Position numbers and translations under genes: made by a program
From: RGIG8306 sp964426655
Lineage (GTDB): Bacteria > Bacillota > Clostridia > Lachnospirales > Lachnospiraceae
DNA: 64,000 nt
Direction of reading: 5' to 3'
Assembly (NCBI GenBank): GCA_964426655.1
Contig: CAYRQT010000004.1
Coordinates: 1 to 64,000, forward strand
Shown here: positions 45,239 through 53,725 of the stretch, piece after piece
Numbering within the stretch: position 1 is the stretch's first letter
Layout: each line of letters starts with the position of its first letter
The notes under the pieces: model-generated
Told to the model about the DNA's origin: nothing
What the model saw: only the letters and a program-made list of their open reading frames with translations
Database searches by the model: none

Positions 45239-45352
45239 ATGAACTTTTACGAAAAGGTAAAAATATCTGTAAAGGCATTAGACAGACTGATTGTAGGAGG
45301 CATTATTGCCATCTGCCTGCTGCTTCTGGCCTCACAAACCATTTTTCATTAA
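45239..45352 (+). CDS. 37-residue single-pass membrane microprotein after mglC
   Basis: ATG 45239 follows AAGGAGGG with 6-7-nt spacing and 11 bp after the mglC stop. The product has a basic amphipathic N-terminus (NFYEKVKISVKALDRL) and one membrane helix (IVGGIIAICLLLLASQTIF), then stop. The strong start signals and operon position support translation. It could be a transporter accessory peptide; no family recognised. Confidence 0.6.
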   Translation: MNFYEKVKISVKALDRLIVGGIIAICLLLLASQTIFH

Positions 45353-45410
45353 TTTCGCTGACCTATTTCATTTTTTCATAAACTCTCTTTCTCAAATGTT
45401 TTATCAGAAG

Positions 45411-45448
45411 AGGTATGCCTTTTTCGTGCGCGGAGGGGCATGCCTTTT
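45411..45448 (+). terminator. Probable terminator of the mgl operon
   Basis: AGGTATGCC pairs with GGCATGCCT (9 bp, one T.G), 17-nt loop, then TTTTCT. Confidence 0.65.
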
Positions 45449-45459
45449 CTGCATTCTTC

Positions 45460-45487
45460 TTGACAGTGGGAAGAAAAGGCATACAAT
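45460..45487 (+). promoter_or_regulatory. Promoter of the DUF1569-like gene
   Basis: Perfect -35 TTGACA (45460-45465), 16-bp spacer and TACAAT (45482-45487), 38 bp before the start codon. Confidence 0.7.
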
Positions 45488-45525
45488 AAAGTGAAAAAGT
45501 ATATTTTCGGAAAGGGGAATGCAGT

Positions 45526-45963
45526 ATGATATTTGCATCGTTGGAAGAGGCCCAAAAAGGCATCGAGAATTTAGAAGAGAAAGATGTGCCAAAGGTGGAG
45601 GGCTGGACCCCTTATCACACACTGGTGCATTGTGCCCAGACCATTGCATTCAGTATGGAGGGCTACCCGGAGATGAAACCGGCAATCATCAGAGGGACCA
45701 TAGGAAAGCTGGCCCTTCATGTTTTTTTGAAAAAGGGGGCAATGCGACATAATCTTACAGCAGATGTGCCGGGGCTGGCGTGGAAGGAACAGGAGGGAAC
45801 TTTTCAGGAGGGGAAAAAAATTCTCGGGCAGAGCATTTCCGATTTTTTGCAATATAAGGGGGAATTAAAGCCTCATTTGCTTTTTGGAAACATGTCTTTC
45901 TCAGAGTATAACAGGTATTTTGCCATGCATCTGACAGACCACCTGTCATCACGGGAAGTTTGA
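45526..45963 (+). CDS. DUF1569/DinB-superfamily protein
   Basis: 145 residues of a predicted four-helix bundle: WTPYHTLVHCAQTIAFSMEGYP near residue 27 (first metal-type His), and a C-terminal EYNRYFAMHLTDHLSS with further histidines placed as in DinB-like metalloproteins. Matches DUF1569 by this layout. The family may bind a thiol cofactor through a metal; function unknown. Single-gene unit with its own promoter and terminator. Confidence 0.75.
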   Translation: MIFASLEEAQKGIENLEEKDVPKVEGWTPYHTLVHCAQTIAFSMEGYPEMKPAIIRGTIGKLALHVFLKKGAMRHNLTADVPGLAWKEQEGTFQEGKKILGQSISDFLQYKGELKPHLLFGNMSFSEYNRYFAMHLTDHLSSREV

Positions 45964-45983
45964 AAAAATAAGCAAATATAAGA

Positions 45984-46005
45984 AGCAGCCGAAAGGCTGC
46001 TTTTT
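45984..46005 (+). terminator. Terminator of the DUF1569-like gene
   Basis: AGCAGCC-GAAA-GGCTGCT with a GNRA-type loop followed by five T. Confidence 0.93.
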
Positions 46006-46097
46006 ATGTTGTCTTTACTTCCATTTTAGATGCAACCCATCAGGGGATTTACATTAATTCCGTATAATGTCTCAAGAATGAATAAGGAGCGGCACAA

Positions 46098-47168
46098 ATG
46101 AAAAAAATAAAAATGATATGGGTAATCTTGTTTGCTGTAATGCTGATCTGGCAGGAACGGGTGGAGGTTTTGGCTACATCATCCGCCGGCACCATCCTTT
46201 TGCCACAAAATATCTATTATTCCGATGAGGATCAGGAAGTGGAAATCACCCTGACTTTTGAAGAGTCCAAAGCATATGCAGGTGTTGAGATTGCGTTTGA
46301 AGTGCCGGATGGGGTGGAAATTACAGGAATTGAGGCGCCAGAGGGGGCTTATGCAGCCGGACCTTCTCAGGGGAGAGGGTATACCTGGATTAGTTTTTTT
46401 GCAGAAGACAATCTATTTTCCGGAAAGGATAGCCTTGTTGTTGCCATAGAAATAACGGCACCGTCGGATGAGGATCTTATTCTGCACAGTGTCACCTATC
46501 TGTACAAAGAAAATGGGGGAATTACAAAGGAGACCGAGAATCCTGAAGCCAGTATCCAATTGGTGAGCAAAGACGAGCAGGAAGAGATGACAGAAACAGG
46601 CGGTGAAAGCTCCACTGGAACAAAGGATGAAACGGGAAACGGAACCAATGAGGGGGAGAGTAGTACAACGGAAAACGGAAACAGTACTGAAGGAAATAAG
46701 GGATCAGGAAGCAAAGACACCGCTGGCGGCAGCAGTGGCGGGGATGGCGTAACTGGTTCTGATCAGGAAGAGACGATTGCCATTTCACATACGTCAGCCG
46801 AAGAGGAGACTACTGCAAAAAATGCAGAAAATGAGGATGCGGATAATGATAATGAGAATGAGAACAGTCTTTCAGGAGAAGAGCAAAAGGAAGAGGACGA
46901 TGAAAATCTGACGGGAGCAGAAACAGAGGGAGAAGAGTTACAGGGAGAAGAAACAGAGGAAGAAGAAGTACGGACGGAGACATCAGAAGCACAGGAGAAC
47001 ACCGAAAATGGAAGTGCTTCTGAAGAGGGAGATACTACACGGAGCAGTTTTTCGGCCTGGATGCTAATGGCACTAATGGTCAGTGTGGCTGGGAATCTGG
47101 TTCTGGGGTATTTATATATACATGCCACAATGAGGGCGAAGAAGGGAACAGAAAAGAAGGAGAATTAA
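46098..47168 (+). CDS. Membrane-anchored cohesin-like surface protein
   Basis: 356 residues. Signal peptide (MIWVILFAVMLIWQERVEVLA), then a beta-rich domain at about 28-155 resembling a cohesin: EVEITLTFEESKAYAGVEIAF, GVEITGIEAPEG, and the SFFAEDNL to VAIEITAPSDEDL strands. A long acidic, Ser/Thr/Gly/Glu-rich low-complexity stalk follows (about 165-325), then one membrane helix (FSAWMLMALMVSVAGNLVLGYLY) with a basic cytoplasmic tail. The layout is that of a surface anchor holding a binding domain away from the membrane. It is 22 bp before a dockerin-bearing phosphatase, its probable client. The cohesin call rests on pattern, not on an alignment. Confidence 0.72.
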   Translation: MKKIKMIWVILFAVMLIWQERVEVLATSSAGTILLPQNIYYSDEDQEVEITLTFEESKAYAGVEIAFEVPDGVEITGIEAPEGAYAAGPSQGRGYTWISFFAEDNLFSGKDSLVVAIEITAPSDEDLILHSVTYLYKENGGITKETENPEASIQLVSKDEQEEMTETGGESSTGTKDETGNGTNEGESSTTENGNSTEGNKGSGSKDTAGGSSGGDGVTGSDQEETIAISHTSAEEETTAKNAENEDADNDNENENSLSGEEQKEEDDENLTGAETEGEELQGEETEEEEVRTETSEAQENTENGSASEEGDTTRSSFSAWMLMALMVSVAGNLVLGYLYIHATMRAKKGTEKKEN

Positions 47169-47190
47169 CAACGAAAAAGGAGAGAAGACC

Positions 47191-49686
47191 ATGAAAAAAT
47201 GGACAAGAGTTGTCTCTTTGCTTTGCGCAGGGGCACTAGTATTTTCGGCATTTTCAGGATACCCGGTGAACTTTTCAAAGCTAATCTCTGCAGAAGCTGC
47301 AGAGGACACAACCCAGGAGCAGGTGCTCATTTCCAAGAGCAGTACTTGGAAATACAGCGATGCAGATACGGACATGTATGCACAGAGTTTCTTTGCAACA
47401 GACTTTAATGACAGTGCCTGGAGCACGGGCACAGCCCCCCTGGGATACCCCGCAACGGACTATAACGATACCTTTGGAGCAATTTCAACAGGAACATTGG
47501 TCAATGGAACAAAGCCTGCTATTTTGACCTATTATTTTCGCAATACCTTTACAGTATCCAACCTGGCAGATTTTTCCTCTTTAAAAGCTACAGTGGGATT
47601 TGATGATGGCTTCGTACTTTATATCAACGGGACAGAAGTGAATCGGACCTATATAAGTGAGGGTTCTGTAGGGCATAGCACAGCTGCGAATTATGTGAAT
47701 GAGCCCTCAGATGCCAGCGGAACGACACAGCTGGATCTGACCAGCTATCTGAATCTCTTGGTAGAAGGAGAAAATACCATTGCAGTTTCTGTGCATAACA
47801 GGGATGCCAACAGTTCGGATATTTATTTTGCCATGGAACTGATTGCGGGGACTGCAGACATCACCCCTTCTCAGTTAAACTCTCACTTTGGAGATGATGC
47901 ATCCACCGAAATCAACATTACCTACACCACCATTGATGAAGCAGATACGGTGATTCACTACGGCATCAAGGGAGAAGAAGAGTCATTAACAGCTGAAGGC
48001 ACACATTCCCAGGGCTCTTCCAACAAGTGGTTTCATGCCATTGCACTGACAAATCTTCAGCCGGATACCTGGTATACCTATACCGTTGGGGTAGAAGGAG
48101 GGACGAAGACAGGCAGTTTTAAAACGGCACCGGCAGAAGGCAGTGACGAGACCATTAAATTTGCCTATCTGGCAGATACACAGGTATCCAATGCAACCAA
48201 TGCCAAGGCCCTGGGGGCAACTCTCTACGAGGTCAGCCAGATTGAGGATTTAGATTTCGTATATCTGGCCGGAGATCAGACAGATACAGCCACAAATGAA
48301 ACTCAGTGGGAGTTGCTGTTTGAAAACAGCGGGTTATTCCCCACAGGCGGAGCTGATCTCTTTGCCAATAATACCATTGCCATTGTACAGGGAAATCATG
48401 ACAACAACACCATGAACCGTCACATTAATGCTCCAGCCGAAGAAGGTAACATAGTATATTCCTTTGACTATGGCCCAGCCACCTTTATCATGCTGAACCT
48501 GGAAACAGCCCGGTATGATGCAGATGCCAGGGAAGAACAGAAAGCATATGTGACCCAGGTGGCTACAGAGGCAAAAGCCAGAGGCCAGTGGGTGGTTGTA
48601 GGGTTCCATAAATCATTATATACCGGTGCATCCCACATTGTGGATTCGGATATTGTGGAGGCCAGAAAATATTGGGCACCCGTTTTCATCGAACTGGATG
48701 TGGATCTGGTGTTGCAGGGACATGATCATGTGTATTCCAGAGGTTTCGTAGACAGCGAAGGACAGAAAGCAACGGTTGTCAAAGAATCGGATAATGTGGT
48801 GATTGATCCTTTAAATATCCCGATGTATATGGTCGGCGGACATGCTGGTGGTTTGAAATGGTACTCTCAGAAAACCTACACTGTTTCCGCAGGAGATCCC
48901 CTTGCTTTGGGTTACTCCTTCCTGGATGTAAATTCCACAGATACCGGAAGCGATGTAAAAAAAGAGCAGGTTATTACGGAAATCGAAATCAGCAGTACCG
49001 AGTTCACGGTGAATGCATATATGTTCAAATATGATACAGATACAGATACCATTACTACAGAGAAATATCTGTATGACACCATTACCGTAAAACGGGAAAT
49101 TGCACAGGCCGAGATTACCGGATCTGAAGTAGGTGTGACGGAAACCGGCTCCACCGTAACCTATAATGTACATTTGGATCAGACAGATGGTGCAAATGCT
49201 TACCAGTTTACCGCTTCCTATGATCCGGATAAGCTGACCTTTGTAAAAGGGGAAAGTTTGCTTGAAAATACGGTGGTCAGTGAGATTACCGCTGAAAACG
49301 GAGTGGTTTCTGGAACCATTGGCACATCCACTGCCAACACAGCTGCATCTGGAGACATTGTCAAGCTTACCTTCACCGTTAATCAGGGCCTGACGGCAGG
49401 CACCACTGCTGTGGAGCTGACTCAGTTCAAATCTGCATCCGCAAATGATGAAGGCACAAATGCAGAATACAATCTGATTACTATTACTGGCGAAGAGGCA
49501 GAAACAACCATTCACTCCTACCAGAGTGCTTCGGATATTAACGGGGATGGACAGGTCACTCTCTTGGATTTGTCCATTGCACTGGCAAACTTCCAGAAAC
49601 AGGATCAGACGGCCTGTGACATTGACCTGGATGGGGTGGTCAACACAGCAGACTACATCCTGCTGCTTAGCTACATGACAAAATAA
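47191..49686 (+). CDS. Secreted purple-acid-phosphatase-like enzyme with cohesin-like and dockerin domains
   Basis: 831 residues. Signal peptide; a beta-sandwich at about 40-225 (SSTWKYSDADTD to FAMELIAG); a purple-acid-phosphatase N-terminal fibronectin-like domain (about 230-310); metallophosphatase core at about 312-560. Metal motifs: AYLADTQ, LAGDQTD, VQGNHDN, VVGFHKSLYTG and LQGHDHVYSRG. A cohesin-like domain follows at about 640-770 (GSTVTYNVHLDQTDGANAYQ). A type I dockerin ends the protein (about 780-831) with two calcium repeats, DINGDGQVTLLDL and DIDLDGVVNTADY. Releases phosphate from extracellular monoesters or diesters. Carrying both partner domains is unusual. Confidence 0.88.
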   Translation: MKKWTRVVSLLCAGALVFSAFSGYPVNFSKLISAEAAEDTTQEQVLISKSSTWKYSDADTDMYAQSFFATDFNDSAWSTGTAPLGYPATDYNDTFGAISTGTLVNGTKPAILTYYFRNTFTVSNLADFSSLKATVGFDDGFVLYINGTEVNRTYISEGSVGHSTAANYVNEPSDASGTTQLDLTSYLNLLVEGENTIAVSVHNRDANSSDIYFAMELIAGTADITPSQLNSHFGDDASTEINITYTTIDEADTVIHYGIKGEEESLTAEGTHSQGSSNKWFHAIALTNLQPDTWYTYTVGVEGGTKTGSFKTAPAEGSDETIKFAYLADTQVSNATNAKALGATLYEVSQIEDLDFVYLAGDQTDTATNETQWELLFENSGLFPTGGADLFANNTIAIVQGNHDNNTMNRHINAPAEEGNIVYSFDYGPATFIMLNLETARYDADAREEQKAYVTQVATEAKARGQWVVVGFHKSLYTGASHIVDSDIVEARKYWAPVFIELDVDLVLQGHDHVYSRGFVDSEGQKATVVKESDNVVIDPLNIPMYMVGGHAGGLKWYSQKTYTVSAGDPLALGYSFLDVNSTDTGSDVKKEQVITEIEISSTEFTVNAYMFKYDTDTDTITTEKYLYDTITVKREIAQAEITGSEVGVTETGSTVTYNVHLDQTDGANAYQFTASYDPDKLTFVKGESLLENTVVSEITAENGVVSGTIGTSTANTAASGDIVKLTFTVNQGLTAGTTAVELTQFKSASANDEGTNAEYNLITITGEEAETTIHSYQSASDINGDGQVTLLDLSIALANFQKQDQTACDIDLDGVVNTADYILLLSYMTK

Positions 49687-49722
49687 ATAAAAAAGGGAAA
49701 AGTAAAGGAATGCCCTCTCTGG

Positions 49723-49747
49723 CCCTGCCCGTTTTCTGCGGGCAGGG
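49723..49747 (+). terminator. Hairpin after the phosphatase gene
   Basis: CCCTGCCCG/CGGGCAGGG, 9-bp perfect stem with a TTTTCTG loop. The T-run after it is broken (TTCCCTTGCTTTT), so termination may be partial. Confidence 0.55.
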
Positions 49748-49781
49748 TTCCCTTGCTTTTCACAGAGGAGTGCAAAATCAT

Positions 49782-50939
49782 ATGAAAAAAATAAAAGCGG
49801 CAAAAATCGTTTTCGGGTGTTTTCTGGCACTTTTTATTCTCTACATGATCTATTTGAATGTCACCCTGTCCTTTCCTCTTCCCGGAGATGCGCCGGTGGG
49901 CGTGGAAATTGCCCGTGCAAAAGTCATCAGTGTTCTTTCCGATACACTGGCACCGGATCCGGAGTATCCTTTTGTGAACATTGGCATTCAGGAACTGGAG
50001 TTTGAAATTATCAGCGGAAATGATGCGGGGACCATTATTGTAGCAAAAAATTTTGTGGGTAGAACAGATAATCACCCTGCAGAGGTGGGGACGGTCATGA
50101 TTCTGGCCAGCTATGACGACTTTGTTACCGCAACGGTAGAAAATTACAGCCGGGAAAGGGAAATGGGATTTCTTGTGCTGCTGTTCTTTGCAGTAGTGTT
50201 GTTCTTTGGAAGAAGGAAGGGAGCTCAGTCTATTCTGGCGCTGGGATTTTCTTTGACCACCATTGTCTTTTTCTTTGTTCCCTTGGTGATCAAAGGGATG
50301 AATCCCATTCTGGCCTCCATCCTCATGGTCATTATTTCCACATCGGTTTCTCACATTCTGATCAATGGGTTTACCGCAAAATCCTATGTGGCTACTCTGG
50401 GTTGCATTTTGTGCACCGCCTTTGCGGGAGGGATGGCCTGTGCAGTAGGAAAATGGATCCATTTGTCCAGCCTGCAGACAGCTGAGGCAGAAGATTTGTT
50501 TTTTATCTCTTCATATACCTCCATCTCTTTTAAAGATCTGATTTTTGCAGGTATACTGATCGCCACTCTTGGAGCAATCACCGATACCACCATGTCCATT
50601 GCTTCTGCAGTATACGAAATGAAGACACTGAATCCGGATCTGGGGTATAAGGCACTCTGGAAATCCGGTATGAACGTTGGCAGGGATATTATGGGAACTA
50701 TGACGGATACGCTGATTTTGGCCTTTACCGGAAGTTCGGTAAATCTTCTGGTCATCTTCTATATGTATCAATACAGCTGGTTACAGTTATTCAATATGGA
50801 TTTGATGGTCATTGAAATAGTGCAGGGCATTTGCGGCAGTATAGCAGTCGTCTTCTCTATTCCCTTTACTGCATGGCTGTCTGCATGGGTATTTGGGCAC
50901 AAAGAAAGGCATTTACAAAAAATAGAAAAAACGGTATAA
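49782..50939 (+). CDS. YibE/F-family membrane protein
   Basis: 385 residues from ATG 49782 with GAGGAG upstream. N-terminal membrane helix, an extracytoplasmic beta-rich part of about 90 residues (VEIARAKVISVLSD to DFVTATVENYSRERE), then about seven helices. Family motif GILIATLGAITDTTMSIASAVYEM. The YibE/F function is unknown; export has been suggested from topology. It sits between two phosphoester hydrolase genes. Confidence 0.87.
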   Translation: MKKIKAAKIVFGCFLALFILYMIYLNVTLSFPLPGDAPVGVEIARAKVISVLSDTLAPDPEYPFVNIGIQELEFEIISGNDAGTIIVAKNFVGRTDNHPAEVGTVMILASYDDFVTATVENYSREREMGFLVLLFFAVVLFFGRRKGAQSILALGFSLTTIVFFFVPLVIKGMNPILASILMVIISTSVSHILINGFTAKSYVATLGCILCTAFAGGMACAVGKWIHLSSLQTAEAEDLFFISSYTSISFKDLIFAGILIATLGAITDTTMSIASAVYEMKTLNPDLGYKALWKSGMNVGRDIMGTMTDTLILAFTGSSVNLLVIFYMYQYSWLQLFNMDLMVIEIVQGICGSIAVVFSIPFTAWLSAWVFGHKERHLQKIEKTV

Positions 50940-51005
50940 TGCTCCCATCCTGGTCAAATGACCGCAAGGAGAAGCGGTACTGAGGGCAAAATATGGAAAG
51001 TGACG

Positions 51006-51173
51006 ATGTCCTACGCTGCACCAGAGGTGATGCGGCAGGGTCTTTCGTCGCTTTTTTATATAACTGCACTTGTGTTTTTAGTTCATTGTCCAGTCATGGG
51101 CCCTGCCTCTCTGATGTGCACAATGGCAGTACAGTTAACGGTGCAATTATTATCAGTAAAACGAATAAAATAG
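51006..51173 (+). CDS. Doubtful 55-codon membrane ORF
   Basis: An ORF with two hydrophobic stretches (LSSLFYITALVFLVHCPVMG and a second near its end) occupies the 294-bp spacer 50940-51233. It lacks a convincing ribosome binding site. No other gene is seen in the spacer; a possible extended -10 (TGGTAGAAT, near 51195) precedes the next gene. Confidence 0.25.
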   Translation: MSYAAPEVMRQGLSSLFYITALVFLVHCPVMGPASLMCTMAVQLTVQLLSVKRIK

Positions 51174-51233
51174 ATTTATGTGGAAGCGCATTTGTGGTAG
51201 AATAGTTAAAGAAAATGGGAGAGAGGCGCAGGG

Positions 51234-53072
51234 ATGGGAAAATCGAAATTTAGAAATAGCAGCTATGGTGTAACACTGGAAACTTTGCTGCAGCATTTCT
51301 GGGGGCTTGTCGCTGGGCAGACGATATTACTGGCAATTTCCGTGTTAATCCTCTATCCTGTTTTGGGGAATCTGGGACAGAAGACACTTTCAGTTGTGGG
51401 AATTCGGTATGTAACAGTGGACAATATTCTGCGGTTCATAGCACATCCCGTGACCATTCTTTATTTGTTGCTGGCGTTTTTCCTCCTGGGTGTGTTTTTG
51501 CTTTGGGAAATGCAGTTCCATCTGCTTTATTTTTCCCAAATCAATAAAGGAAAGCGGGTCAGAACCTTCAGACTGCTGGGATTATCCGTATGGCGTCTGG
51601 TGAAGGGGTTTGTCAGAAAAAACTGGGCGCTGATTCCTAGAGTGTGGGGAATTATGCTGCTATGTAATCTTCCGTTGATTATATATTTGTTCCGCAAAAA
51701 TCGGATGGCCAGATTCCTTGTGGTTCAGGCACCGAATGTGGTGTTCTGGGGTATTGCAGCAACGGTTCTTGTGGTGCTTTTGGTTTCTGTTCTTTTTGGA
51801 CGGCCTTTCCTCCTGCATCATTATACACTGGAGGGGCAGGATCTAAAGGAAGCTGGAAAGCGGTCCCACTGGAAAAAGGGGCAGCCCCGGATGCGGATTG
51901 CAGGACTGTTCCTGGGGTGGAATATTCTCCTCTTTTTCGGGGTACTTCTGGTATATATCTTCTTCCTTTTTGTGGCTGCTCTCCTAGTTTCCGGTACCCT
52001 TAATCAAAACCTGGCGCTGGCCACCTTTATTACCATTCAGGATCAGATGAGACCATTGGTTTCCATTCTCATTTTTCTGTTTTGCACAGGCGGAAACTTT
52101 GCTCTGTCCGTTCATTTGTTTTTCCGTTATCAGATGTTTTCGGAAGAGGCATTGGAGGAAGAAGAGGATTTATCTGTAATATTTGGAAGATCACAGAAAA
52201 AAATATATCCAAAGCGGATTTTGCTGTTAATGGCAGTGCTGATTGCCGGAACCTGCGCGTATTTTTTTGTAACAACGCTAAGGAATGGAACACCTTTGTC
52301 AGCTATAAATTTGGACAGGGTCCTGGTGACATCTCACAGGGGGTTCTCTCACAGCGTACCGGAAAACACATTGCCGGCCATTGAAAAAGCGATTGAAGAA
52401 CAGGCGGATTATGTGGAAATTGATGTGCGGCTTACCTCGGATGGGGTACCGGTCCTGTTGCATGATGCAAGTTTAAAACGGACAACCGGGCTGAATGAGA
52501 AAATCTGGAATGTTACATATGCTGAAGTCGCCCAGCTGGATGCCGGAAGTTGGATGGGGGATGAGTTCACGGGGATTACTATACCCACACTGGAAGAAGT
52601 ATTTGCACTGGCCAAAGGGCAGGTCATGCTAAATTTGGATTTAAAATATCATGTAGATGAAGAGGGCCTTGTGGAAAAGGTGGTGGCTTTAATTGAGGAA
52701 TATGACATGGAGTACCAGTGTGTGATTTTCTCCACCAACTTTGGATGTTTGGAGCAGGTTAAGGCTTTGAATCCGGACATCCAGACGGGGTACATTTTGT
52801 ATCAGCTTTATACAGGGCTTTTGGACAATGAGAACATTGACTTTTTCAGTATGAAGTCCACGCTGGTGACAAAAGAGGTGGTGGATGAAATTCACACACA
52901 TGGAAAGACCATTCATACATGGACGGTCAACACAAAAGCGGAAATCGAACGGCTGGAACGGCTGGGAGTGGATAATATTATCACAGATAATCCAGCCTAT
53001 GCAAAAGCTGTGCTGTATGAGTCGGATTCTGACTGGTATCTTGTAAAACTTATTAAGGTCATTTTAGAGTAA
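51234..53072 (+). CDS. Membrane-fused glycerophosphodiester phosphodiesterase
   Basis: 612 residues. The first 340 form a membrane domain of about six to eight helices (GDPD membrane-domain family). The C-terminal GDPD barrel is at about 360-600: SHRGFSHSVPENTLPAI, YVEIDVRLTSDGVPVLLHDASLKRTTG, VMLNLDLKYH and TWTVNTKAEIERLERLGVDNIITDNP. The HR...EN, ExD and HD residues of the metal site are complete. Hydrolyses glycerophosphodiesters, possibly polymer-linked, at the membrane. ATG follows GAGAGGCGCAGGG. Confidence 0.93.
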   Translation: MGKSKFRNSSYGVTLETLLQHFWGLVAGQTILLAISVLILYPVLGNLGQKTLSVVGIRYVTVDNILRFIAHPVTILYLLLAFFLLGVFLLWEMQFHLLYFSQINKGKRVRTFRLLGLSVWRLVKGFVRKNWALIPRVWGIMLLCNLPLIIYLFRKNRMARFLVVQAPNVVFWGIAATVLVVLLVSVLFGRPFLLHHYTLEGQDLKEAGKRSHWKKGQPRMRIAGLFLGWNILLFFGVLLVYIFFLFVAALLVSGTLNQNLALATFITIQDQMRPLVSILIFLFCTGGNFALSVHLFFRYQMFSEEALEEEEDLSVIFGRSQKKIYPKRILLLMAVLIAGTCAYFFVTTLRNGTPLSAINLDRVLVTSHRGFSHSVPENTLPAIEKAIEEQADYVEIDVRLTSDGVPVLLHDASLKRTTGLNEKIWNVTYAEVAQLDAGSWMGDEFTGITIPTLEEVFALAKGQVMLNLDLKYHVDEEGLVEKVVALIEEYDMEYQCVIFSTNFGCLEQVKALNPDIQTGYILYQLYTGLLDNENIDFFSMKSTLVTKEVVDEIHTHGKTIHTWTVNTKAEIERLERLGVDNIITDNPAYAKAVLYESDSDWYLVKLIKVILE

Positions 53073-53095
53073 AAATACTTTATTTCTGAATGAGA

Positions 53096-53139
53096 AGACC
53101 CCCTGTGTGGCAGGTGACTGACACGCAGGGGGTCTTTTT
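53096..53139 (+). terminator. Terminator after the phosphodiesterase gene
   Basis: AGACCCCCTG/CAGGGGGTCT, 10-bp perfect stem with a 20-nt loop and TTTTT. It abuts the convergent GtrA gene stop, so it may serve both strands. Confidence 0.9.
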
Positions 53140-53548
53140 ATGAAGATTTCGGAGAACGAAAAACAAAATACTTGTCATACAGAAATTCTGTGACCAGGTT
53201 TAGCCCCATGGTTAAGGCAAGCACAAGATAACGGGATAGTCCCTGGTCTGTGAGGAACTGCCCCCCTACGGTGGTCAAAGGAGTGAACACGCTGTAATAG
53301 GCCAGCACTTTTAGCATGGCAAGGGGAATGTTATTGGCTGCATGAAAGGTAAATTGCCTGTTTAGCGTAAAGTTCCAAAGAACGGAGCAGATCAGGGCAA
53401 TGAGGTAGCAGGGCCGGTATAGCCAATCTGTCAGCTATGAAAGCAGTGTGAAGGTTAGCGCCTGTATAACCCCGGCCGAAACAGAGAAAAGAGTAAATTT
53501 TATGGCCTGGCGCAGGCTCTCCCGGGAAGGGGAGGTTTCTTTTGACAT
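53138..53548 (-). pseudogene. GtrA-family membrane protein with internal amber codon
   Basis: From ATG 53548 (AAAGGAG upstream) the frame reads SLRQAIKFTLFSVSAGVIQALTFTLLS, then TAG at 53435-53437 (codon 38). It continues in the same frame as LTDWLYRPCYLIALICSVLWNFTLNRQFTF and FLYDKYFVF, the normal GtrA pattern with four helices, to TAA at 53138. The full length would be 136 residues. GtrA proteins help move lipid-linked sugars across the membrane. Only the single stop breaks the gene. Confidence 0.82.
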
Positions 53549-53725
53549 GGTTAATTCTCCTTTCAAAGTCTCTATTTTCTCAATATAGCAGAAAATCCAC
53601 TGAAAAACAGTCTTTCTTCATTATTCTAGAGAAAAACTATAACCGGCTATCAAATATTGCAATTATTCATAACAGGAAACGAATGCTATGATAGCAACTA
53701 TCCTAAACAAGGAGATGACGCAGCG

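Noticed and set aside
41378..46070. Shared 13-mer TTCCGTATAATGT near 41383 and 46063 as a common promoter class
   Set aside because: Two copies of a 13-mer containing the -10 consensus are expected by chance in 64 kb, and no shared -35 or flanking motif was seen.
48811..49830. A 339-codon open frame on the minus strand
   Set aside because: Antisense to the phosphatase C-terminus with its dockerin; low-complexity Cys/Ile/Ser composition and no domain pattern.
53549..53725. SAM riboswitch or T-box before metNIQ
   Set aside because: The spacer is AT-rich and too short for the S-box core; none of its conserved helices or a T-box sequence was found.
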